Origin: Homalodisca vitripennis
Lineage: Eukaryota > Arthropoda > Insecta > Hemiptera > Cicadellidae
Length of the DNA: 64,000 bases
Direction of reading: 5' to 3'
Assembly (NCBI RefSeq): GCF_021130785.1
Contig: NC_060213.1
Location: forward strand, 114,220,501-114,284,500
The notes beneath the pieces were generated by a model. The model was not told the DNA's origin and did no database searches. It worked only from the letters and a program-made list of their open reading frames with translations. The position numbers and the translations under genes are program-made. Below, in pieces: positions 37,340 to 53,566 of this stretch; the first letter of the stretch is position 1, and each line of letters begins with the position of its first letter.

Positions 37340-37651
37340 AAAATATAAAAATTTTAGAGCAAATACGCAAAGATATGCCGAAAATCATGAAAAAGCCCAG
37401 GAAGCTCAAAAGAAATACTTTGACCGTGACAAAACTCATTTGGATTTAAACCCCGGCGATGAAGTCTTGGTCCATTTCCCGAAAGACCACACAAAAAATA
37501 TAGTAAATTTCAAACACCATTTAGAGGTCCTTTCGTTGTCAAGAAAAAAAATTAACGAAGTGACATATGCAGTAGAAATTTACCACAGGGGAAGGTTAAC
37601 AGAACAACCAATACATGTTGCTAGAATGAAATTATTCTGTAAGAGAATATA
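37340..37651 (+). pseudogene. pol: Integrase C-terminal (GPY/F-type) domain, separated by the MITE
   Basis: After the MITE the integrase resumes in the frame reading NTQRYAENHEKAQEAQKKYF, then LNPGDEVLVHFP and, after a one-base frameshift near 37520, a FRGPFVV block. KINEVTYAVEI and PIHVARMK complete the chromodomain-like or GPY/F tail that guides integration. The 165 bp between 36060 and 36221 does not read as integrase, so some sequence was lost or replaced here as well. Confidence 0.8.
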
Positions 37652-39238
37652 AAACAAATATGAAGGGACTTGAGCAATAATAAAATATTCAAGAATGAAA
37701 TATACAATATTTCTCATGAACATCACTGTGCACTCACTGACTTGTAGTAAAATTTGAAGAGAGTGAAAAGTATCTTCGCAATACTTTCATAATATATGAG
37801 GGTAAAAAGCTACTATATAGTCACGCAAGAATCGCTTTAAAGAATAGGTATTATACTCCAGGAGTTGAGAGACCGGTTAACTTGATTACGGTTTGAATGA
37901 TTCATTATAACGTTATAGTATAACCTTGAGAGTCACTGAAGTAAGTCTAACAGAAATAAAAATGTATATTAAAGTCTCGATGTTGTGTCGGAAAACGATA
38001 GAGAATAAAGACATAAAAGATTTTAAAAATTAAAACACCTGACTGTGTATTTTAATGTAAAGTTTAGTGTAATTTAATGGTTAAGTGATAGGTTACATCT
38101 ATCAAAGATATTGGTATAGATTATCCCAAAACACAGGACACTAACACTGCACACACGACACGACACGACACGAGCAGAGCCTGTAGCCTACGACAACCGT
38201 ACTTAGACCGGCTAGTATGACTTGACCGTGACTCTGGTATGTCTCCCAGGCAGATAAGTTTTCTGCTAACTCAACTAACTTCCCACGCTATACTACACCG
38301 ACTGTGTCGTGACTATGACTAGGGGGCATTGCCTTGTACCAGCGGTCTGGGTCGCCAAGGGCCCTGGTGGTTCAGACAGCTTAGTATGCAAGTAATGTTT
38401 CCCACGTACTCGTTTACTACAATAATATAGCGTACTCTAACTTGACACAACGTACATATTAGACTTACCTGAGGGATCTGTGTATATTTATAGCCTAGTA
38501 ATAAGGAATATAAAATATGATAAAGTGTACTACATATATCATATTTATTTAAGTTAGTAGATAACAATGTAAACATAATATACCCTACAAGGACTCAATT
38601 TTCCTGAGATGCATCTCAAAGAAAGAGACATAGATGTTCTATATTATATAATCCTATGAAAAACAAATAACCAATATATGACATGTAAATTACTTAAATG
38701 ACATGTTTAAATTTTACATATCTAATATACCATTGAAGGAAAGTAACATATATCTAAATAGCATGTATTAGCACGGCAATATTGCTCATAAACAAACTAT
38801 ACAGCCTTCATTTGGCAACATATATTATGATCATAATAATGACTATGGACAATAAGCACAAAGAAGGGACATTACATATTCCTCAGAAACAAAAGTGCGT
38901 AGTATCGTTTTGTAATATAATAAAATTAACATAATATCGAACCTTATTTCAGAACACTAGAGATTAAGATGCTTAGTAAATATTATTACATAGAGCTAGG
39001 GAAATACGACACACCATCGAGAGGTCATTGAAATATTTCTGTAAATAAAAACCTTAGGCATAAATGTGTATTAATTATAAAATATTAACCTGAAATGTAT
39101 ATGTAACCTGTAGATATTTAGTTTTAGAATTTCGACACCAAAAAGCCAACTACAACCTGAGACACCAGTCTACAAGACACCAATCTACAAGACACCAGTC
39201 TACAGCAGTCTAACCGATCCCGACCACCCACGAGACAG
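37652..39238. other. Retroelement 3' region, mostly unidentified
   Basis: AT-rich, with a GC-rich patch at 38130-38400 that contains a short ACACG repeat. A 15-bp unit ACACCAGTCTACAAG is repeated three times with changes at 39160-39204, just before the env-like start. No domain was seen. Confidence 0.4.
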
Positions 39239-39806
39239 ATGAAGTCTTCACAGCACTTCCTACTACTACTCACAGCACTTGCCATGCCTCTTTCGACCAC
39301 CTTTGCCAGCACATCAACCCACAACATAGGAGAACCCAATAAGCCTCTAGTACAAATCTTCACAGGAGCGTACTTTACTCCAATGCCTCAGACACTACCT
39401 TATATCAGTTCCATACCTATCATATACAAAATTCCTTTCAACACACAGCAAAAATTTACCTAAAAACGAACCCTCTCTAAATTTCTGCCCTAAGAACCTC
39501 AACAACTCTCAAACCTATTGCAAGATACAGAACAACCTTTCCACATTACAAACCATCATACATCAACAAATGGTAGCAGAACACCTCCCATTTATACAAA
39601 GACAATACCACTTTCAGCTAAAACACGACGACAACAACATAATAAACAACACGGAACTCATTTCGTACATTTTATTAGCCTGGACTTCTATATTAACACC
39701 ACTTCTTTTTATAGCCCTCTACTTCATCCACATTAACAACATAAAAATAAAATTTCTGAAGCCTACAGTACATGAACGTGACTACCCAATGGATAACCTT
39801 AATTAG
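39239..39806 (+). pseudogene. Envelope-like remnant (signal peptide and membrane anchor kept)
   Basis: 39239-39463 starts with ATG and a clear signal peptide (hydrophobic core LLLLTALA within the first 22 residues) followed by about 50 residues, then a stop. After a frame change, 39570-39806 reads through a hydrophobic helix of about 23 residues (around 39660-39730) and a short basic tail ending at a stop. The position between integrase and the right LTR, with signal peptide first and membrane anchor last, is what an env gene of a gypsy-type element looks like. At under 570 bp it is far shorter than such genes, so the middle is deleted and the frame is broken. It cannot make a working protein. 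An unrelated membrane protein is possible but less likely. Confidence 0.6.
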
Positions 39807-39843
39807 ACAATAAGTACGATTCGTAGATAGAATCGTAATAAAG

Positions 39844-39852
39844 CCAGGGGAA
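39844..39852 (+). promoter_or_regulatory. Polypurine tract (plus-strand primer)
   Basis: The purine-rich AGGGGAA immediately precedes the TG of the right LTR, the usual place for plus-strand priming. Confidence 0.6.
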
Positions 39853-40550
39853 TGTAAGACATATGTAATTATTAGTAAAATAAAATTCATAGAATCGATG
39901 TACAGATAGTTGCTGGAAAGGAAGTCTTGTATTACAATTCGAGACAAACATCCTCCGGATGTAAGTGGATACGCACATCCGCCCAGACACCGATGACGAA
40001 CAAACGGGAAATGCTTCTTTAAGCAGCGGAAATGCTTATTTCTAAAAACCGTGCGACGATGTAAGGGACAGCCATGCTGATATGAAAAATTGTTACTCAC
40101 CAATTATGATGGAGAGATTTGGCAGAGGTGTGGTCAATGAGTTTGCGGGAGAACATCATCAAAACTGAAGAACCAGGAGGAGAGGAGGAAGTCGAGGACG
40201 GGATTTCGAAAAAGGAAGTTTGGGAGTGCTAGTGCTTGTGTTCGTGTGCGGAAAAATATCTCTAGGCGTAATAAGTGTGAAGTGGAATAAAATGTAAGTA
40301 ATTTTAGGAACTTAGTATATATCAGGGTTCATTAATCATTTACAATTCCATATATATTTAAATGTTCACAATTTCGAAAATGTAAATTCATGTAAATGTT
40401 TAGCTATTTTAAAAGAAAGTTTTCTCACGTTAGTCCATGAACTCATAATTATTTCAACACTACAAAATTACTAGTAAATGTTATAATGAATTAAATTAAA
40501 AATAAATTGTAATGAATAATGTAATATTAAATATATCTTCAAAGTATCAA
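39853..40550 (+). repeat. 3' LTR
   Basis: Matches 30268-30965 with about 15 differences and one single-base indel by eye. Its right end meets the truncated start of a PGBD-like transposase (minus strand) within a few bases, at an AAGGCAT microhomology. Confidence 0.88.
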
Positions 40551-40995
40551 GGCATGTAGTTCATCAAAGTTACCCATTTGTTTGATTTTTAACACCAAAA
40601 ATTAAGAGTACTTAAACAAAAGTAACAACACTTACTCCTAGTTTCAGGTTAGGTACGGTTCAGTCCTAAGTGTCACAATTGTGTCACTATAAAAACGTAA
40701 TTTTCACTATCAAAATGTTATTAGAAGAAACGGCATGAATATTGTATTCATCATACTTTAGTGATAGAACACACAAAGTATCACGTGATAGTAACCAAAA
40801 AAAACTCCTGGAACACAAAAACACAAACAAAGCAATGCTGCTAACCTACACCACGGAAACATCCTAATAAAATTACAGTAGCAGTTAAAAAGTGTCACAA
40901 TCATGTGAAGTAGTTCTGACGGTTCCATGTGTGTTTGGCTATTCGTTATATCATTGCAAAAAGTGTTAAAATTGCGACACCTGAGTCTCAAAGGG
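40551..40995 (-). pseudogene. 5' end of a PGBD-like piggyBac element, truncated copy
   Basis: The minus strand starts at CCCTTTGAGACTCAGG (40995 downwards), runs through an untranslated leader and reaches ATG at 40577-40575 (MGNFDELHA). The frame is then lost at the junction with the retroelement LTR. It mirrors 50725-51176. The TTAA expected outside the terminus reads TTAG on the plus strand here. Confidence 0.8.
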
Positions 40996-44231
<3,236 letters not shown>

Positions 44232-44535
44232 TGTGTATACTACAAACATTTCAAGACAGTATGATAGAATGGACCTGGCAATGAAGCCATATAGTACGAG
44301 AGGATAAAAATACAAAGACACTGTGGGATTTATAGACTGTCAAGTTGGCAACACAGCGAGATAAGCCACGTGTTGTCATTGTTGGTTGCACTTATCTTAG
44401 TTTCCGCGCCACTGACCAGCTTTGTTTTAGTTTCAGTTATTTTGTTTCATTTCCCACTTGAAAATAAACCGATTTTGCGATACACGATTATGTGTAGAAA
44501 GAATTAAAATAAAATAAATACTAAAATGATAACAT

Positions 44536-45003
44536 ATTATGAGAGGTAGTAAAATAAGTATTGACAGAAATAGTATACTGTAGTTTCTAGACAAAGGCCA
44601 GTAATTGAACTGGTCTATTGTAATGAAAAATTAATTTAAGCAAAGTTGGAAAAAAAGTTGGTTAAGTATTCTAGTATCTAGTCTCTGTAGTACTATACAG
44701 TAATAACAGAAAAGAACATTACAAAGTTAAAAGACAAAATAAGTTGCTCTATAGTTGTATATGCATTCTGTGTCTACGGATGTGTAAAATGCAAGAATGT
44801 TACTAAAAGTAGGTACTTCAAGGAAAATACCAGCACTCAAAAAAGAATTAATCAGGTGAGTAAGTATATGTTCACTGACTGAAAACAACTGTTAAAAGAG
44901 AAGAAAGAAAAATTTTTGATATCTCTATAACTTCAGTTACTTTTTACATTTACATTTTAATTTCTGATTTATTTAGTTTTTTTACTTTTCATCGGTATAT
45001 TAT
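44536..45003 (+). other. Segment unique to the left arm
   Basis: The mirror position in the right arm (near 46820) jumps from 'taaaatgat' to 'atatcattc' without it. It holds an exon-like stretch at 44768-44855 (FCVYGCVKCKN...) ending in a good donor, CAG/GTGAGT. The origin is unknown. Confidence 0.6.
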
Positions 45004-45139
45004 CATTCAAAACCTACCAGATTATCCTTGTTGGGGTTTTAAAATTAAAATTAAATTAAGTTTTCCATTGCAGTATTTATTTTTTTTTCAGATTGTAGCT
45101 ATTTGGAAACGACATCAAGTTAGCCATTTTAAAAACTTG

Positions 45140-45370
45140 GATCTTAAAACATCTAAAAACAACGGACATTTGGCACTGTTTCGTGATATAAAAAATCAGT
45201 AACACTACGTTTCGAGATCTGCAATCTGATCTCTTCTTCATGTAAATGACTAACCTGAAGAAGAGGTCAGATTGTAGATCTCGAAACGTAAAGTTACTGA
45301 TTTTTTTGTACCACTGAACGATGGCAAATGTACGAAAAAATTCTGTTTCCTTCACAATCCTTCCATCGTC
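45140..45370. mobile_element. Foldback MITE, left-arm copy
   Basis: Inverted halves contain 'gagatctgcaatctgatctc' and its mirror 'gtcagattgtagatctcgaa'. It ends GGATTGTGAAGGAAACAG-type on the right side (inverted). Same family as 10917-11262. Confidence 0.85.
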
Positions 45371-45627
45371 AAAAATAAACATCAAACATTAATTTTTTGT
45401 GAATTTATTGTTAGAAAAGTTAAATCATAATACTTAGAAAAGCTTCTAATTTTCATGAACCATTTTAATGGTAAATATATCATCCCCACATTGTGAACAA
45501 AGTAAATTGCAAAACAAAATGTTGTCACCCGTTGATTTAAAAGCATTGCTATCGCATTATTATTGTTGGTAAATTTTTAGCGAGAATTGATGTAGGGTGA
45601 ATTAAAAATGGATTGATGTGGATAAAT

Positions 45628-45802
45628 AAAAATATTTTATTTAATTATTGGATGAGTGGTAATAATATGTGGTGTAAAACATTTGAACTCCTATACAACA
45701 ATATATACATAACGTACCTATACAATAATACCTATAGCTATACAATAATAATACAATAACTTGTTAAAATATTTAGTATATTAATGGAACTCAATTTTTG
45801 TT
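45628..45802 (+). repeat. Segment shared with the retroelement leader (copy 2), in the palindrome spacer
   Basis: Nearly identical to 31679-31850, apart from a few bases and a 3-bp length difference near 'aatatatacataacgtacc'. It begins exactly where the palindrome arms lose symmetry. Confidence 0.88.
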
Positions 45803-46136
45803 ATATTTTTCATTTTTACCTCCCCAAGAGTGGTAATATTGTCTCATCGCTCAACTCTGACAATTGATAGCGCCACTCAGATCGACAGTGTATGAGGGAT
45901 TTATGCCCCGCAATGTTGGCAGCTTGGCGAGATAAGGCACGTGGAGCCATTGTTTGCCTTCCTTATCTCCGTTTTCACGCTGATGGTTGGCTTTCTTTAA
46001 GTAGTTTAGTTGTAATGGAAAAATAAAAAGACTAAACCAATATTATTCTATAATGGGAGTTTATATAGAACCGCTTTATTCGTTGTAATGTTACTAATAG
46101 GTAGAACACTTTCGTCTATTTATGGATCGATTTAAT
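45637..46136. other. Spacer of the inverted duplication
   Basis: About 500 bp, asymmetric. It consists of the shared 175-bp segment, then 45888-45990 (a third diverged copy of a module also found in each arm), then AT-rich DNA. No gene is seen. Confidence 0.7.
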
Positions 46137-46403
46137 AATATTTTTATTTATCCATATCAATCCATTTTTAATTTAGCCTACATCAATTCTCGCTAAAAAT
46201 TTACCAACAGTAATAATGCGATAGCAATGCTTTTAAATCAACGGGTGACAACATTTTGTTTTGCAATTTACTTTATTCACAATGTGGGAATGATATATTT
46301 ACTATTAACATGGTTCATGAAAATTAGAAGCTTTTCTAAGTATTATGATTTAACTTTTCTAACAATAAATTCACAAAAAAATTAATGTTTGATGTTTATT
46401 TTT

Positions 46404-46630
46404 GACGATGGAAGGATTGTGAAGGAAACAGAATTTTTTCGTACATTTGCCATCGTTCAGTGATACAAAAAAATCAGTAACTTTACGTTTCGAGATCTAC
46501 AATCTGACCTCTTCTTCAGGTTAGTTATTTACATGAAGAAGAGATCAGATTGCAGATCTCGAAACGTAGTGTTACTGATTTTTTATATCACGAAACAATG
46601 CCAAATGTCCGGATCCTGTTTTCTTCAAAA
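46404..46630. mobile_element. Foldback MITE, right-arm copy
   Basis: The mirror image of 45140-45370, with the CCATCGTTCAGTGATAC and TAGTGTTACTGATTTTTTA blocks typical of the family. Its distal end (TTTTCTTCAAAA) is better kept than in the left arm. Confidence 0.85.
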
Positions 46631-47116
46631 ACTTAATAATATTCACAAATAATTTAAAGTAAATGTTTTAAGATCCAAGTTTTTAAAATGGCTAACTTGA
46701 TGTCGTTTCCAAATAGCTACAATCTGAAAAAAAAAAACTAAATACTGCAATGGAAAACTTAATTTAATTTTAATTTTAAAACCCCAACAAGGATAATCTG
46801 GTAGGTTTTGAATGATATATCATTTTAGTATTTATTTTATTTTAATTCTTTCTACACATAATCGTGTATCACAAAATCGGTTTATTTTCAAGTGGGAAAT
46901 GAAACACAATAACTGAAACTAAAACAAAGCTGGTCAGTGGCGCGGAAACTAAGATAAGTGCAACCAACAATGAGAACACGTGGCTTATCTCGCTGTATTG
47001 CCAACATTGACAGTCTATAAATCCCACAGTGTCTTTGTATTTTTATCCCCTCGTACTATATGGCATCATTGCCAGGTCCATTCTATCATACTGTCTTGAA
47101 ATGTTTGTAGTATACA

Positions 47117-50724
<3,608 letters not shown>

Positions 50725-52850
50725 CCCTTTGAGACTCAGGTGTCGCAATTTTAACACTTTGTGCAATGATATAACAAATAGCGAAACACACATGGGAGCG
50801 TCAGAACTACTTCACATGATTGTGACACTTTTTTAACTGGTACTGTAATTTTATTAGGATGTTTCCGTGGTGTAGGTTAGCAGCATTGCTTTGTTTGTGT
50901 TTTTGTGTTTCAGGAGTTTTTTTTGGTTACTATCACGTGATACTTTGTGTGTTCTATCACTAAAGTATGATGAATACAAAATGCATTCGTGTCGTTTCTT
51001 CTAATAACATTTTGATAGTGAAAATTACGTTTTTATAGTGACACAATTGTGACACTTAGGACTGAACCGTACCTAACCTAAAATTAGGAGTAAGTGTTGT
51101 TACTTTTGTTTAGGTACACTTAATTTTTGGTGTTAAAAATCAAACAAATGGATAACTTTGATGAACTACATGCCTTACATGTTGAAGACATATTAGCACA
51201 CCTTGATAACTCAAACTTTGAAGATCTACTAGACGACGACCTTGACATTGACCCTATCTACTAACCTAAAGGAGATTCTGCTGGCGGAGACGAGGAAACT
51301 GATAATGCCGACGAAGATGGCCCTGCTTTATATGCTGATCCGGTACCTTGAACTTCTTCGCCAAGTAAAGCAAAACATCATTCTTGGCGAAAAAGCCTTT
51401 AGTACAAAAGACGACCCAATTCAAAACTATGTTAACACTGAACCGCAGGGCATTAGTCAAGCTTACTGCTTTTAAAAATACTTCACTCCAGAGCTGTTTG
51501 AATCTTTTGGCTTGTTTACTATACTGTATTTTCGACATCAAAACGGCAAACCCATGAGTCCTCTGTGTACTGCTACTGAAATTAATAAATTTGTTGGCAT
51601 CCATGACCTAATTAGTATTTTTAAATACCCTACTGTAAGAATGTGTTGGGAACTAGATATAAATTCAAAGAAGTTTCTGACTGTATGGCCAGAGATAGGT
51701 CTTTTAGCCTGTGAGTAAACCCACATTGCGTAGACCGTCTAGGTATTGATGAAGCTGCTCAAAAATCCAATAAGTTATAGAAGGTACAACCTATCATAGC
51801 AGCTGTTTGAGAATGATGCTTATAATTAGAATGGGGTTCAGGCTCCTAATCAATTGATGAGCAAATGATCCTGTTCTTAGGTTTATGTGCAGTTCGACAA
51901 GTAGTAAAGAACAAACCTAGACCAGTTGGTTTGAAGAACTACGATATTAGTTCAAGCAATGGCATAATGCTTGATTTCGAAATCTTACAAGGGGAAAGTA
52001 CACCTTTCCCAGATAAAAGTCTTGGCCATGGATCACCGTAGTCCTTTGACTTGTCCAAACCCTTCCTGAGTGTATTACTGTTTATTTTGATAGATATTTT
52101 ACTACACGTCATGTCCTGGAAAGCTCTCTGACATGAAAATCGAAGGTAAGCAAATATAGAACCAATTGAAAAGAGGGAAACGTGATGTGTTCGTAAGAGA
52201 TGATAGGAAGATGGCTCTAGTGATGTGACAACAAAGCTATTATGATGGGTTCTACAACTTCAGGAGAAGAACCCCTTACTGATGTCAAGCGATAGGGAAA
52301 AGGGAGAAAATACGTTGATGTTCGCTGCCCTTCAGTTATAAAAACATACAATGAGAGGAGTTTAAGTTCTTGACTAAATGATGAAATACTACAGGTCATG
52401 GATCCGTAAAATGGCCAGTAAAAGTTATTCTCCACTTGTTTGATCTCTTAATTCTGAACTCCTGGTTTGAGTACAAACTGGCATGCCAACTACAAATAGT
52501 TAAAATAAAGACCAATCGGGCTTGATAGCATTTAGGATGTCAATTGCAGAGTTCCTCATTGCTGAACCATCAAGGAAGCGGTTCTAGAACACGTTGAAGA
52601 TGATGACCAACCTTCCACTTCGACTCGTGAAGAAGATTGAAGCACCCGTGTCGAAACCTTCTGAGGACTTGCGGTTTGATAGGTACAACCACTGGCTACC
52701 AGTGGAAATCTTGAAGAACCCACACATGTATCGCATAGAAGTGTGTAAATCTAAATTTAGAATCAGATGCGCAAACTGCAGTGTGTAGTTTTGTCTGTCT
52801 AAAAATGTAGAATAGCTTTTGAAGTTTCACACTGCTGAAAATAAACACTG
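50725..52850 (+). mobile_element. PGBD-like piggyBac element, right end not recognised
   Basis: The left terminus CCCTTTGAGACTCAGG follows CTAA (a one-base change from TTAA). A leader of about 420 bp precedes the transposase start at 51148. I could not find a matching inverted terminus plus TTAA downstream of the pseudogene, so the right end is lost, mutated or beyond 52850. Confidence 0.8.
51148..52815 (+). pseudogene. PGBD-like piggyBac transposase pseudogene
   Basis: ATG 51148 opens MDNFDELHALHVEDI followed by an acidic run, the usual N-terminus of PGBD2/3-like proteins. A stop ends this first segment near 51262. Further down, in several frames, are SIDEQMI (first catalytic Asp, 51856-51858), KPRPVGLKNYDI with LDFEILQGE, and VYFDRYFTT-like sequence (second Asp, 52089-52091). 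The block that should read GGVD..LD..M is RGV, stop, VLD, stop, MMKYY (about 52350-52390), so the third catalytic Asp codon has become a stop. The tail at 52715-52815 keeps the zinc-ribbon-like C..RIRCANC...CLSKN pattern with a stop inside it. There are many stops and frameshifts: a dead copy older than the element at 1556. Confidence 0.88.
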
Positions 52851-53506
52851 AAAACTTACATTTAAAGCTAACTTTTTCACTCAAGAACATTCCAGATTGT
52901 TTATAGTGTAATAAATATAGGTTTACATTGCTTCAGTAACGTAATGTGCTCATAATGTTGTGCAGGGTCTTGTTGTTTATTTGTAAATAATTGTTCATAA
53001 AACCTTCACAATTTTTACAATTTATTTTTGGAAGCTTTAAGACTTACACATCACAATAATGACACTAGTTCCGCCACCATTTCCAAAGGAGCAAAAGTTT
53101 TGAAATGTTTCTCAATTTAAACTACAAACATGCTATTGCGTCTATTTAGGAACTAATGTGATTCAAGATAATCAGGATAAATGAACAAATCACTTACCTA
53201 TTAACCAATCTCACTACCAAAAGTTAAAAATATTTGAAACTGAATTTTAATATTCAATCATAATTGAGCTATAGTACTGATCCATGAATTGTTTACTCTT
53301 TACTCTATGGCCTTTACATTATTATGAACATAGCCGTCTAATAAGTGAAAATGGCTAATAAGTGTTTCTTTACTCTATGGTCTTAGTTTGCAAACTGCAA
53401 AGTGATTTCTCCCCACCTTTCTGCAAATTCTTGGAGATTATACTCAAAGAATCTCTAGTGAAAAACATTAAATCATTGAATCTCAAATCCTGTAAATTTT
53501 GTAAAA
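52851..53506. other. Region upstream of Mob4 (promoter and 5' leader expected)
   Basis: AT-rich. 'tttactctatggycttt' occurs twice (about 53299 and 53368). No TATA or Inr/DPE pair stands out, so the Mob4 start site is not placed. Confidence 0.4.
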
Positions 53507-53566
53507 ATGAAGATGGCTGATGGTACTAGAATTCTTCGAAGAAATCGGCCAGGGACCAAAGCAAAG
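53507..53566 (+). CDS. Mob4: Mob4 exon 1 (codons 1-20)
   Basis: ATG at 53507. The exon ends after AAG, with donor GTATTTT. A second in-frame ATG two codons later is also plausible; the first was chosen because insect orthologues begin M-K-M. Confidence 0.95.

Larger units (their letters stand above)
30268..40550 (+). mobile_element. Ty3/gypsy LTR retrotransposon with env-like remnant, defective
   Basis: Two direct repeats of 698 bp (30268-30965 and 39853-40550) enclose gag, protease, reverse transcriptase, RNase H and integrase in Ty3/gypsy order, plus an env-like remnant. A purine-rich tract (AGGGGAA) sits just before the right LTR. By eye the LTRs differ at about 15 positions, so the insertion is fairly young. 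The interior is nevertheless heavily damaged: the gag N-terminus is missing, the reverse transcriptase palm is deleted, there are several frameshifts, and two MITEs are inserted (31240-31505, 36226-37315). No clear target duplication is visible. Left flank is GCAGG and right flank is GGCAT, inside a piggyBac fragment. Recombination at one end is therefore possible. Confidence 0.9.
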
